A stretch of 44,104 bases of DNA from Oscillospiraceae bacterium (GTDB lineage Bacteria; Bacillota; Clostridia; Oscillospirales; Acutalibacteraceae): the NCBI GenBank assembly GCA_029225165.1, contig JAQXVY010000002.1, positions 1-44,104 on the forward strand, given 5' to 3'. Positions 32,597 to 40,468 of the stretch are shown here, in pieces; within the stretch, counting starts at the first letter, position 1; each line of letters starts with the position of its first letter. A program made the position numbers and the translations under genes. The notes beneath the pieces are model-generated. The model was not told the DNA's origin. It saw only the letters and a program-made list of their open reading frames with translations, and searched no databases.

Positions 32597-33862
32597 ATGA
32601 AAATTGATACAAAATGTGTACAGTCGGGATATAATCCCTCAAACGGTGAGCCAAGGGTGCTTCCGATTGTACAAAGCACAACATACAGCTACGACAGTGC
32701 AGAAACAATGGGCAAGCTCTTTGACCTTGAAGAGGACGGCTTTTTTTACACAAGACTTGCAAACCCAACCCTTGATTCGGTAGAAAAGAAGATTGCCGAC
32801 CTTGAGGGCGGTGTTGGTGCAATGCTTACATCCTCCGGTCAGGCTGCATCCACATTTTCAGTTACAAATATTGCAAAGGCAGGTGACCATATTGTATGCT
32901 CATCTGCTGTTTACGGCGGTACATTTAACCTGTTTAACAAAACCTTAAGGGACTTGGGAATTGATTTTACATTTATCAAGCCTGACAGCACAGAGGAAGA
33001 AATTTCAGGAGCTTTTAAGGACAATACAAAGGCTTGTTTTATTGAGGCTGTTACAAACCCGAGCCTTGATGTTTCCGACATTGAGCTTTTTGCAAGGGTT
33101 GCTCACTCTCACGGTGTGCCACTTATTGTTGACAACACCTTTGCAACTCCAATAAACCTTCGCCCATTTGAATGGGGTGCTGACATTGTAGTTCACTCCA
33201 CATCAAAATATATGGACGGTCACGCAGTAGCACTTGGTGGTGTTGTTGTTGACAGCGGTAATTTTGACTGGAACAACGGAAAATTCCCAATGCTGACACA
33301 GCCTGACGAAACATACCACGGCGTTGTATATACAGACCACTTTGGCAAGTGTGCCTATATTGCAAAGGCAAGAGTTCACCTTATGAGGGACTTTGGCTCA
33401 CAGGCTGCCCCAATGAATGCCTTTCTCCTTAATATAGGTCTTGAAACCTTGGCTTTAAGAATGGAGCGACATTGTGCAAATGCCCAAAAGGTTGCAGAAT
33501 TTCTTGAAAAATCAGACAAGGTAGAGTGGGTAAACTACCCCGGACTAAAGTCAAGCAAGTACTATGACTTGGCTAAAAAGATTATGCCTAACGGCACCTG
33601 CGGAGTTATCTCCTTTGGTGTTAAGGGTGGCAGAGAAGAGGCGTCTAAATTTATGGAAGCTCTTTCCCTTGCAAAGATTGTTACCCATGTTGCAGATGCA
33701 AGAACCTGTGTTCTTCACCCTGCAAGCACAACCCACCGTCAGATGACCGACACACAGCTAAAGGACTGCGGTGTTGAGCCGAATATGATTAGATTATCAG
33801 TAGGAATTGAGAACAGTGACGACATTATCCAGGATATTGAACAAGCACTTAAATCCCTGTGA
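32597..33862 (+). CDS. metY: O-acetylhomoserine aminocarboxypropyltransferase (MetY-type PLP enzyme)
   Basis: Cys/Met metabolism PLP enzyme of 421 residues. It probably makes homocysteine (or methionine) from O-acetylhomoserine and sulfide or methanethiol. Family blocks: VQSTTYSYDSAETMGKLF, FYTRLANPTLDSVEKKIADL, MLTSSGQAASTFS, SAVYGGTFNLF, IVDNTFATP and the PLP-lysine motif VHSTSKYMDGH (K204). The C-terminus has VLHPASTTHRQMTDTQLKDCG and MIRLSVGIENSDDI. Length and insertions fit MetY more than MetB or methionine gamma-lyase, but the last cannot be ruled out. AAAGGAG precedes the ATG. Confidence 0.9.
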   Translation: MKIDTKCVQSGYNPSNGEPRVLPIVQSTTYSYDSAETMGKLFDLEEDGFFYTRLANPTLDSVEKKIADLEGGVGAMLTSSGQAASTFSVTNIAKAGDHIVCSSAVYGGTFNLFNKTLRDLGIDFTFIKPDSTEEEISGAFKDNTKACFIEAVTNPSLDVSDIELFARVAHSHGVPLIVDNTFATPINLRPFEWGADIVVHSTSKYMDGHAVALGGVVVDSGNFDWNNGKFPMLTQPDETYHGVVYTDHFGKCAYIAKARVHLMRDFGSQAAPMNAFLLNIGLETLALRMERHCANAQKVAEFLEKSDKVEWVNYPGLKSSKYYDLAKKIMPNGTCGVISFGVKGGREEASKFMEALSLAKIVTHVADARTCVLHPASTTHRQMTDTQLKDCGVEPNMIRLSVGIENSDDIIQDIEQALKSL

Positions 33863-34592
33863 AAAGGAAAGGTTTGAAAAGGAAAATAAAGAAAACTATG
33901 TATCTGCCGTTTTGGTGTGTGCAGGCAACAGCACACGAATGGGACTTGAAAAGTCAAAGCAGTTTATAGAAATCCTTAACAGACCGGCAATTTTTTACAC
34001 CCTTTCAGCATTTGAAAATGCTCTTTCTGTAAATGAGGTTGTAATCGTGTGCAGGGAACAGGATAAGTTGCAGTTCCAAAGCATTGTGGCACAGTACAAC
34101 TTTTCAAAGGTCACCTGTATCACAAATGGCGGTGAAACACGGTCTGTAAGTGTGAAAAACGGCATAAATCAAACCTCACAAAAGGCAACTCATATTGCAG
34201 TCCACGACGGTGCAAGGTGCCTTATTACCACAGAGGAGATTGAAAAGGTGGTTTTGTCAGGCATATTAACAGGTGCCTCTGCTTTAGGTGTGCCTGTTAA
34301 GGACACAATTAAGGTGATAAACAGCGACAATACCATAAAGGACACTCCCGACAGAAGTACGCTTAGGGCAATACAAACGCCACAAGTTTTTGATAAGGAA
34401 AAGTATCTCAAATTCCTTGCAATGGCAGAGAGTGATGCAGTTGACTTCACCGACGATTGCAAATTGTTTGAGTACTGCGGAGAAAAGGTCACTGTGGTGG
34501 ACGGTCTTTACACCAACATAAAGCTGACAACACAGGACGATATTTTGTTAGCGAAAAGTATTTTGGAAAGTAGGGGAGTTAATTGCGAGTAG
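33837..34592 (+). CDS. ispD: 2-C-methyl-D-erythritol 4-phosphate cytidylyltransferase
   Basis: MEP-pathway isoprenoid enzyme joining CTP and methylerythritol phosphate. The nucleotide-binding block [20 protein letters not shown], then [30 protein letters not shown] and [11 protein letters not shown] are typical. The start is uncertain. Family proteins begin a few residues before VSAVLV, yet no ATG, GTG or TTG lies in frame there; the nearest in-frame starts are TTG 33837, GTG 33816 and TTG 33807, all inside metY. An ATG at 33898 is out of frame. TTG 33837 is listed provisionally. The end overlaps ispF. Confidence 0.88.
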   Translation: MNKHLNPCEKERFEKENKENYVSAVLVCAGNSTRMGLEKSKQFIEILNRPAIFYTLSAFENALSVNEVVIVCREQDKLQFQSIVAQYNFSKVTCITNGGETRSVSVKNGINQTSQKATHIAVHDGARCLITTEEIEKVVLSGILTGASALGVPVKDTIKVINSDNTIKDTPDRSTLRAIQTPQVFDKEKYLKFLAMAESDAVDFTDDCKLFEYCGEKVTVVDGLYTNIKLTTQDDILLAKSILESRGVNCE

Positions 34593-35050
34593 GACACGGT
34601 TATGATGTGCATAAGCTTGTTGAGGGACGAAAGCTGATTTTAGGCGGTGTGGAAATACCCCACACTGTGGGACTTTTAGGTCACAGCGACGCAGATGTAC
34701 TTCTTCACGCAATAATGGACAGCTTGCTTGGTGCGTCAGCCCTTGGTGACATTGGAAAGTTGTTCCCCGATACTGACGAAAGATACAAGGGAGCAGACAG
34801 CCTTGCACTTTTAAGAGAGGTTGTAAGGGTGATTGGTGAAAAGGGCTACAAGATTGTGAATATCGACTCAACAGTAATTGCCCAGTCACCAAAGCTAAAG
34901 GACTACATTGTGAGTATGAGGGAAAATATTGCATCTGCCTGTAAAATAGATGTTGACCGGGTTAGCGTTAAGGCAACAACAGAGGAGCACCTTGGCTTTA
35001 CAGGACGAAAAGAGGGGATTTCCGCCCACAGCGTCTGCCTTATTGATTGA
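34583..35050 (+). CDS. ispF: 2-C-methyl-D-erythritol 2,4-cyclodiphosphate synthase
   Basis: Next-but-one MEP-pathway step after IspD. 155 residues. [20 protein letters not shown] contains the metal ligands Asp and His. [20 protein letters not shown] supplies the third metal ligand and the SDAD site. [20 protein letters not shown] is the cytidine-side C-terminus. It starts with TTG 34583, with GGGGAG 4 bases upstream, and overlaps the ispD stop by 10 bases. ispE is not present in the window. Confidence 0.95.
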   Translation: MRVGHGYDVHKLVEGRKLILGGVEIPHTVGLLGHSDADVLLHAIMDSLLGASALGDIGKLFPDTDERYKGADSLALLREVVRVIGEKGYKIVNIDSTVIAQSPKLKDYIVSMRENIASACKIDVDRVSVKATTEEHLGFTGRKEGISAHSVCLID

Positions 35051-35094
35051 GTATATTCATAGCATTTTTTGCAATACTATATTTGGAGGATGCT

Positions 35095-35286
35095 ATGAGT
35101 AAGAAAAATAAAAAAATTGAAGAACCTGATATGGATTTAGAGTTCAGCACCTGTTCGTCATACGATTGCACAGGACTTATTCCCATCGAAACAAAATCAG
35201 ATGTAGCGGTGGAAAACTATGAGGAGATGTACCCCTTTTTGCCCCCAACTGTGGAGCCGAAAGAGGAACAGGATAAACAGGACTAA
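35095..35286 (+). CDS. Small acidic protein of unknown function
   Basis: 63 residues from ATG 35095, which has TTGGAGGA 6 bases upstream. A lysine-rich N-terminus (MSKKNKKIEE) is followed by an acidic, proline-containing chain with CSSYDCTGLIPI and MYPFLPPTVEPKEE. I recognise no family. The CTGLIP segment recalls short motifs in small Clostridia proteins of unknown role, but I cannot name one. A bidirectional terminator follows. Confidence 0.6.
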   Translation: MSKKNKKIEEPDMDLEFSTCSSYDCTGLIPIETKSDVAVENYEEMYPFLPPTVEPKEEQDKQD

Positions 35287-35300
35287 ACACAATTTCATAA

Positions 35301-35341
35301 AACAAAAGCACCGTGGAGAGTAGTTTCCACGGTGTGTTTTT
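35301..35341. terminator. Bidirectional terminator between the acidic-protein gene and sigF
   Basis: Stem CACCGTGGA (35309-35317) / TCCACGGTG (35326-35334), with GTTTTT on the plus side and CTTTTGTTTT on the minus side. It serves converging units. Confidence 0.85.
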
Positions 35342-35345
35342 ATAC

Positions 35346-35978
35346 TCAGCACAGCATTTTCGCCCGTATTTTTTGCAGGATTTTTTTCTCCTGTCGGCTC
35401 ACCTGTACCTGTGTCATATTTAGTGTTTTTCCTGCTTGTGTCTGTGTCATATGCTTGTAGTACCTAAGCTGAATCAGTTTGCTGTCCTGTTCGCTTAAGT
35501 CCTCCAAAGCCTTTTTTAGGGAGATTTTTTCTGTGTATTCCTCCTCACAGGAGTTTACCGTAAGGTCAATGCTTTCGTTTTCTTCACCTGTTAAGGAGAG
35601 AGGAATTTGACCGGCAGACAGCGCTTCGGTTATTTTTTCAGGTTCGGTGTCAAGCCTTTTTGCAATTTCGGGGATAGTCAAATCCTTTTCAAGGTCTGTA
35701 AGGTTAGTGATTTTCAGGTACAATTCCTTAAGACTTCGGCTCACCTTTACAGTACCGCCCTCCCTGAAAAGTCGCTTAATTTCTCCAAGAATGACGGGAA
35801 CAGCATAGGTGCTTAGCTTGTAACCAAGACTGCTGTCAAACCTGTCCACAGCTTTTATAAGTCCCTCGCACCCAGCCATATAAAGGTCGTCGTAATCAAT
35901 GCCCTTGCCCTTGAATTTTTTACAGCAGGAGTGAACAAGACCAAGGTTTTCTTCAATAATTTCGTTACGGCTTTTCAT
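35346..35978 (-). CDS. sigF: Forespore sigma factor SigF
   Basis: Sporulation sigma factor, 210 residues. Region 2 reads DDLYMAGCEGLIKAVDRFDS followed by LGYKLSTYAVPVILGEIKRL. Region 3 has LKELYLKITNLTDLEKDLTI. Region 4 has LEDLSEQDSKLIQLRYYKHM and the helix-turn-helix TQTQAGKTLNMTQVQVSRQE. It is shorter than the Bacillus protein at the N-terminus. SigG is similar, but position directly after spoIIAA and spoIIAB identifies SigF. The start overlaps the spoIIAB end by 14 bases. It ends at the bidirectional terminator. Confidence 0.93.
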   Translation of the reverse strand: MKSRNEIIEENLGLVHSCCKKFKGKGIDYDDLYMAGCEGLIKAVDRFDSSLGYKLSTYAVPVILGEIKRLFREGGTVKVSRSLKELYLKITNLTDLEKDLTIPEIAKRLDTEPEKITEALSAGQIPLSLTGEENESIDLTVNSCEEEYTEKISLKKALEDLSEQDSKLIQLRYYKHMTQTQAGKTLNMTQVQVSRQEKKILQKIRAKMLC

Positions 35979-36408
35979 ATTTTGCCCGAATTAACTTTTT
36001 ATACAGGGTTACTGTGGTGCCTTTGTCCTCTTTTGAACTCACCTTAACCTTGTCCATAAAGCTTTCCATAACGGCAAAGCCCAGACCGGCTCTTTCTTCT
36101 CCGCCGGTGGTAAACAGAGGCTCCATAGCCTTTTTTATGTCGGGTATTCCCTTGCCCTTATCACGAATTTTTATGATGATTGTGTTGTCCTCTGCGATTT
36201 CGCCCTTTATGTAAATCATTCCACCTGTGTCACGATAACCGTGTACAATGCAGTTTGTTACCGCCTCCGAAACAGCGGTTTTTATGTCGGAAAGTTCGCT
36301 TATTGTGGGGTCAAGCTGGAGAAGAAAAGCGGAAATTACAGAACGGGCAAAGCTTTCGTTTATGCTCTTTGAGGGGATTTTAAGCTCCATTGAATTTACT
36401 ATGTTCAT
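35965..36408 (-). CDS. spoIIAB: Anti-sigma F factor / serine kinase SpoIIAB
   Basis: GHKL-fold kinase that holds SigF inactive and phosphorylates SpoIIAA. 147 residues. The N box is SEAVTNCIVHGYRDTGG, the ATP-lid glycine block is IRDKGKGIPDIKKAMEPLFT, and the G2 block is ERAGLGFAVMESFMDKV. The start ATG overlaps the spoIIAA stop (ATGA), and the order AA-AB-sigF is the standard spoIIA operon. Confidence 0.95.
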   Translation of the reverse strand: MNIVNSMELKIPSKSINESFARSVISAFLLQLDPTISELSDIKTAVSEAVTNCIVHGYRDTGGMIYIKGEIAEDNTIIIKIRDKGKGIPDIKKAMEPLFTTGGEERAGLGFAVMESFMDKVKVSSKEDKGTTVTLYKKLIRAKYEKP

Positions 36409-36707
36409 CTGATTACCCCCAAAGTTTGTATTCCTGCCAGTTGAACAACCCTTTTGATGTTCATAGGCAAATTGGTGATTTTCAGACTTCCGCCCAACAG
36501 TGACATTTGACGAAATCTGCCCATAATCAGCCCTATTCCGCTGCTGTCCATAAATTTTACATTGGAAAAATCAAGGCATAGGGTGTGAGGGCGGAGAGCC
36601 TCGGTTTGGGAGTCTATTTCCGGTCTCAAATTTTTGCTGGTGTGCTGGTCAATCTCACCGCTTAAAAAGACGGTCAGCACATTGTCCTCGTAAGATGTGT
36701 TTAACAT
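36405..36707 (-). CDS. spoIIAA: Anti-anti-sigma factor SpoIIAA
   Basis: STAS-domain protein of 100 residues that, when dephosphorylated, frees SigF from SpoIIAB. The phosphorylation site is in KFMDSSGIGLIMGRFRQM, with the usual DSSG serine. The N-terminal VFLSGEIDQHTSKNLR fits the family. AAGGAAG precedes the ATG. A terminator-like hairpin sits about 40 bases upstream, which leaves little room for a separate promoter. Confidence 0.94.
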   Translation of the reverse strand: MLNTSYEDNVLTVFLSGEIDQHTSKNLRPEIDSQTEALRPHTLCLDFSNVKFMDSSGIGLIMGRFRQMSLLGGSLKITNLPMNIKRVVQLAGIQTLGVIR

Positions 36708-36727
36708 ATTAAACTTCCTTTTCTATG

Positions 36728-36774
36728 TAATAAAAAAATAAAAAACTCATACTATTATCATATATAGTATGAGT
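36728..36774 (-). terminator. Terminator-like hairpin just upstream of spoIIAA
   Basis: Perfect 11-bp stem ACTCATACTAT / ATAGTATGAGT (36745-36774) with an 8-base loop, followed on the minus strand by a long T-rich run. It may end folC transcription or act on spoIIA expression. The same sequence carries TTGACT and TATGATAAT on the minus strand. Confidence 0.65.
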
Positions 36775-36859
36775 CAAAAATTTTGTATTATTCTGTTGTA
36801 ATGAAATTATTTTTTTGGTGGCAAAGGTATCCCTTGCAACAAAGGCTCCCTCGGATGAG

Positions 36860-37097
36860 CAATGTCGTCAACTTAAGAATATTAACATTGGGTGTTATGT
36901 GTACTTACCCTATCATTCCACCTGCCCTAAACTGTCATTCCGAGGAAGTGAAACGACCGAGGAATCTGAAAGGATAGCAGTAGTGCCTAAATCGACACTA
37001 ACAGGTTATGTGATAGTACAGATTATCTAATAAAATAGGTGGTAGAGGCAGGGGATTCCTCGACAAGCTCGGAATGACAGAGTGGGAGTGGAATGAC
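36860..37097. repeat. Family B MITE-like element, copy 2
   Basis: Inverted relative to copy 1. The left end CAATGTCGTCAACTTAAG (36860-36877) matches exactly. The core contains AGGGGATTCCTCGACAAGC and ends with CTCGGAATGACAG. The right outer end is degenerate near 37097, next to the folC stop. No coding capacity. Just before it, 36830-36859 holds GCAACAAAGGCTCCCTCGG, which may be a broken other repeat. Confidence 0.82.
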
Positions 37098-37105
37098 ATT
37101 TTATA

Positions 37106-38395
37106 TCACTCCGACAATCTTTCCAAAATTATAGGTCTTATTTCCCCTGCAAGGTAAAGTGAACCGCAAATCATAATTGTGCAGTCCTCTTTTTTGGCAA
37201 GGTCAAGGGCAATTTCTACCGCATCCTTTGGTGATTCGGCGGTAATGACATTTGGGAATTTGTCACGACAAATATCGGCTAATTCTTCACCTGTGAGTGA
37301 GCGAGGATTGTCAACGGTAAGGGTTATTACTGTCTGGAATTTACCTTTGATAAAGTCTATGCTGTGGCTGATGTCCTTATCCCTGAGCATTCCCATAACA
37401 AGCACCCTTTTGCCACTTGTGTATTCCTCAACACTTTTAGAGAAGGCCTCCATACCGTTTGGGTTGTGAGCGCCGTCAAGTATAACCTTGGGAGATTTGC
37501 TTAAAAGCTCAAATCTCGCAGGATTTTTCGCCTTTGCAATTCCGTATTCAATGTCATCTTTTGTGATAGGGTAAAAATACTCGTCAATAAGCACTTCAAT
37601 GGTCTTTAGCGCTGTTTTCAGGTTTGCAATTTGGTGAAGTCCTGCAAGGTGAAGATTAAGCTTTCTGCCTTTATATTTTACGGTTGTCCCCTCAAGTGAG
37701 GAGGCTATAACCTTGAATTTGCAGTCCTCTGCAAAGTGGTAGATGTTTTTATGCTCCACGCAGTATTTCACAATTTGCCTTTCAATAGCGCTGTCTGTTT
37801 GCTTTCCGATTACAGTAAATGACTTTTCCTTGATGATTCCGCACTTTTGGTATGTTATCTTTTCTATGGTGTCCCCAAGTACAGCGGTGTGGTCAAGTGC
37901 TATGGGAGTTATTACGGAGCATAGGGGAGAGGGGATTGTGTTGGTGCAGTCCAGCAGTCCGCCCATACCTGTTTCCAGCACAACAATGTCGCAGTTTTCC
38001 TTTGCATAGTAGTAAAAGGCAACTGCGTTTACAAACTCAAATTCTGTAATAACATCTCCGTTTTTCGCCATTTCCTCAACAACGGGGAAGATATATTCAA
38101 CTGCGTCTGCAAGGCTATCCTTTGGTATCATCTGTCCGTTAATCTGTATTCTCTCCCTAAAATCTGTGATGTAAGGTGAGATGAAAAGACCTGTTTTAAG
38201 CTTAGCCTCCGTCAGTACAGAGCTTATCATTTGAGATACAGAGCCTTTGCCGTTTGTACCTGCAATATGAACAAATTTGCACTTGTTTTGAGGGTTGCCT
38301 ATTTTGTCAAGCAGTTTTAACATTCTGTCCAAGCCCGGTCGTGAGCCGAGGTGGAGCAGGCTGTGTATTTTTTCTAATGATTGTTGATATGTCAT
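37106..38395 (-). CDS. folC: Folylpolyglutamate / dihydrofolate synthase
   Basis: Mur-ligase-fold enzyme that adds glutamate to folates. 429 residues. The P-loop is FVHIAGTNGKGSVSQMISSV; GLFISPYITDFRERIQING, VLETGMGGLLDCTN and VITPIALDHTAVLGDTIEKI follow. C-terminal LLSKSPKVILDGAHNPNGME is the Mur-ligase family block. The start overlaps the rsmI stop (ATGA). It is the last gene of trmN6-rsmI-folC. Confidence 0.95.
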   Translation of the reverse strand: MTYQQSLEKIHSLLHLGSRPGLDRMLKLLDKIGNPQNKCKFVHIAGTNGKGSVSQMISSVLTEAKLKTGLFISPYITDFRERIQINGQMIPKDSLADAVEYIFPVVEEMAKNGDVITEFEFVNAVAFYYYAKENCDIVVLETGMGGLLDCTNTIPSPLCSVITPIALDHTAVLGDTIEKITYQKCGIIKEKSFTVIGKQTDSAIERQIVKYCVEHKNIYHFAEDCKFKVIASSLEGTTVKYKGRKLNLHLAGLHQIANLKTALKTIEVLIDEYFYPITKDDIEYGIAKAKNPARFELLSKSPKVILDGAHNPNGMEAFSKSVEEYTSGKRVLVMGMLRDKDISHSIDFIKGKFQTVITLTVDNPRSLTGEELADICRDKFPNVITAESPKDAVEIALDLAKKEDCTIMICGSLYLAGEIRPIILERLSE

Positions 38396-39213
38396 AAAAG
38401 CTCCTTGTAAATTTCGTTTTTCTTAAATCCTGTTAGGGATGCAATTTCCTTACTTGCGTCTGTTGCCTTTTTGCCCTTTTCTATCAGTTCTTTAGCCATT
38501 TCAACAGCCTGTTCAAGTGAGTAGAATTCTTCCTTTTCTTCTTTTGCCTTGCCTTCAAGCACAAGGACAATTTCTCCCTTTAGTCCTGTTTCTCCAAAGT
38601 CTTTATATGCCCTGTCGGTGGTGGTGCGAATAACCTCCTCGTGAACCTTTGTAATCTCCCTTACAATGGACAGTTTTCTCTTTGGAAAGTAGTCTGCAAA
38701 GTCCTTTAGGGTGTTTTTCAGCTTGTGGGGTGCCTCGTAAAAAAGCATTGTCCTTTCTTCATTTATAAGGCTTTCAAGGTGCTCCTTTCGGCTTTTCTTG
38801 TTAACACTTAAAAATCCCTCAAAGGTAAATCTGCCTGTTGGCAGTCCGGAAATAGCCAGTGCTGATGCAAAGGCTGTGGGTCCTGGGATAACAACGGTGT
38901 TTATGCCCTTTTCCTCACATTGCATAATGAGAAGTTCGCCGGGGTCGCTTATGCAGGGCATACCGGCGTCAGTTACTATGGCACAGGTTTCACCCTCAAG
39001 GATTCTTTGGGTAATAATTTCCCCACGCTGGAGCTTGTTGTGCTCAAAGTAGCTTATCATTTCTTTTTTTATTCCAAAGTGGTTTAATAGCTTTAGGGTA
39101 ACTCTTGTGTCCTCGGCGGCGATAAAGTCAACACTCTTTAGTGTTTCCACCGCTCTTGGTGAAAAGTCGCTGAGGTTTCCAATGGGAGTTCCCACAACAT
39201 ATAAGACGCTCAT
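38392..39213 (-). CDS. rsmI: 16S rRNA (cytidine-1402-2'-O)-methyltransferase RsmI
   Basis: SAM-dependent methyltransferase for 16S rRNA C1402. 273 residues. Tetrapyrrole-methylase fold with LYVVGTPIGNLSDFSPRAVE, FIAAEDTRVTLKLLNHFGI, CAIVTDAGMPCISDPGELL and VIPGPTAFASALAISGLPT. The AAEDTR and SDPG motifs identify the family. ATG 39213 is preceded by GGAGTAG. It follows trmN6 after 22 bases, as yabB-yabC do in Bacillus. Confidence 0.95.
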   Translation of the reverse strand: MSVLYVVGTPIGNLSDFSPRAVETLKSVDFIAAEDTRVTLKLLNHFGIKKEMISYFEHNKLQRGEIITQRILEGETCAIVTDAGMPCISDPGELLIMQCEEKGINTVVIPGPTAFASALAISGLPTGRFTFEGFLSVNKKSRKEHLESLINEERTMLFYEAPHKLKNTLKDFADYFPKRKLSIVREITKVHEEVIRTTTDRAYKDFGETGLKGEIVLVLEGKAKEEKEEFYSLEQAVEMAKELIEKGKKATDASKEIASLTGFKKNEIYKELL

Positions 39214-39226
39214 ATTCTACTCCTTT

Positions 39227-39251
39227 GGGAAACACTTATTTAGTGTTTCCC
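39227..39251. repeat. 25-bp palindrome matching the tip of family A
   Basis: GGGAAACACT and AGTGTTTCCC around TATTT. The arms equal the terminal bases of family A repeats (GGAAACACT). It spans the trmN6 stop codon and its last codons. It could be a deletion remnant of a family A element or chance. Confidence 0.4.
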
Positions 39252-39976
39252 TTGTAATCTCCGTAAATTTCCAGCATTTCCGGTGAAAAATCACCCTTTT
39301 CGCCCTCTATCATAAGGGTTGGCTCGGTGGTCATAAATCCCGGCTTTCCGCCTCTGCGACCTTCAATAAGCACCAGTTTTGGAGCCTTATTTAGCCTTTG
39401 CTGAACAAAACGGAGCCTTTTTGGTTCAAGGTCATATTTCCTCATTAGTGTTATAAGGTCAGTGAGCCTTTCGCTACGCTGACACATACATAGTCTGCCA
39501 CCAAAATTCAGCAGTGAGGAGCTTACCTTGATTATATCTTCAAGGGTACACATAACCTCGTGACGGGCAGTTTTCTTGCTGTCATTTGGGTTATGTATGC
39601 CTGTTCCGTTCTCCTTGTAGGGAGGGTTGCACACCACAAGGTCAAAGTAACCAAAGTTAACCTTGCCCTTTAACTCCATTAAATCACTGTTGATAACGGT
39701 AATGTTTTGTAGTTCGTTCAGTAGGGTACTTCTTTCAAGCATTGAACAGGCGTCGCTTTGAATATCCACAGCGGTGATTTCAAGGTTTTTGTTTTCCTTT
39801 TTCATCAAAAGGGGGATAGTGCCACAACCTGTGCCAAGGTCAATAGCTCTGCGACTTTTCTTAGGGGAAGCAAAGTTACTTAAAAGTATTGTATCTGTGG
39901 AAAAATGGTGAATATCACTTACAATTATTTTTATGTCTTTACCCAATGGTTCAAGGTGTTCGTTATTGTTTAGCAC
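39236..39976 (-). CDS. trmN6: tRNA1(Val) (adenine37-N6)-methyltransferase family protein
   Basis: SAM-dependent methyltransferase of the YfiC/TrmN6 family (yabB in Bacillus). 246 residues. AM binding: IDLGTGCGTIPLLMKKENKN; catalytic NPPY motif in DLVVCNPPYKENGTGIHN. GRRGGKPGFMTTEPTLMIEG near the C-terminus is typical of the Firmicutes branch. It starts with GTG 39976, 5 bases after AGGAGGG. The C-terminal codons fall in the palindrome at 39227-39251. Confidence 0.9.
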   Translation of the reverse strand: MLNNNEHLEPLGKDIKIIVSDIHHFSTDTILLSNFASPKKSRRAIDLGTGCGTIPLLMKKENKNLEITAVDIQSDACSMLERSTLLNELQNITVINSDLMELKGKVNFGYFDLVVCNPPYKENGTGIHNPNDSKKTARHEVMCTLEDIIKVSSSLLNFGGRLCMCQRSERLTDLITLMRKYDLEPKRLRFVQQRLNKAPKLVLIEGRRGGKPGFMTTEPTLMIEGEKGDFSPEMLEIYGDYKGNTK

Positions 39977-40025
39977 ATTATCCCTCCTATTGGGAATATG
40001 AATGAGTTTTTAGTTAAATCTCATA

Positions 40026-40200
40026 TGTCATTGCGAGGAAACGAAGTGACCGAGGAATCTTAACGGAAAGCAGTAGTGCTTATTCCGACACTAATAGGTT
40101 ATAGGAAAGTGTGATTTCTCTACCAAGATAAGCGGTAGAGGAAGGAGATTCCTCGGCAGGCTCGGAATGACAGAGCGAGTGGTTGCACACATTAGACAAC
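40026..40200. repeat. Family B MITE-like element, copy 3
   Basis: Same orientation as copy 2. Core from GTCATTGCGAGGAA (40028) to CTCGGAATGACAG (40161-40173), with degenerate outer end ATTAGACAAC near 40191-40200. It is more diverged than copies 1 and 2. It lies between the predicted trmN6 promoter and the trmN6 start. Confidence 0.75.
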
Positions 40201-40205
40201 ACCTA

Positions 40206-40234
40206 ATTATACTACAATAAATGAAAAACAGCAA
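40206..40234 (-). promoter_or_regulatory. Possible promoter of trmN6-rsmI-folC
   Basis: Minus-strand TTGCTG (40234-40229), 17 bases, TATAAT (40211-40206). The -35 lies inside the stem of the ferredoxin terminator. Repeat B copy 3 starts a few bases downstream of the -10. Confidence 0.4.
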
Positions 40235-40253
40235 GGCAAACACCTTGCTGTTT
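40219..40253 (-). terminator. Ferredoxin terminator
   Basis: Perfect 11-bp stem AAACAGCAAGG (40226-40236) / CCTTGCTGTTT (40243-40253), followed on the minus strand by TTTTTCATTTATT, 16 bases after the ferredoxin stop. Confidence 0.88.
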
Positions 40254-40268
40254 CACTCAAAAATTAAA

Positions 40269-40439
40269 TTATGCTTCTGCAGGAGCACCTACAGGGCATG
40301 TGTCTGCACAAGCACCGCAGTCAATGCACTCGTCAGCGTTAATTACATACTTGCCGTCGCCCTCGGAAATAGCACCAACAGGACAACCGTCAGCACAAGC
40401 ACCACAGCTGATGCATTCATCAGAAATAGCATATGCCAT
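40269..40439 (-). CDS. 2[4Fe-4S] ferredoxin
   Basis: 56-residue clostridial-type ferredoxin. MAYAISDECISCGACADGCP gives the first C-x2-C-x2-C-x3-C set and ADECIDCGACADTCP the second, with the internal duplication obvious. It is a soluble low-potential electron carrier and could feed the Rnf complex encoded at the other end of the window. GGAGGTG lies 6 bases before the ATG. It has its own promoter and terminator, so it is monocistronic between ricT and trmN6. Confidence 0.96.
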   Translation of the reverse strand: MAYAISDECISCGACADGCPVGAISEGDGKYVINADECIDCGACADTCPVGAPAEA

Positions 40440-40468
40440 GAAGAACACCTCCTTATTAAACTGACTTT

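Noticed and set aside
36783..37030. Two overlapping plus-strand open frames
   Set aside because: They lie in family B copy 2 and its flank; no start signals.
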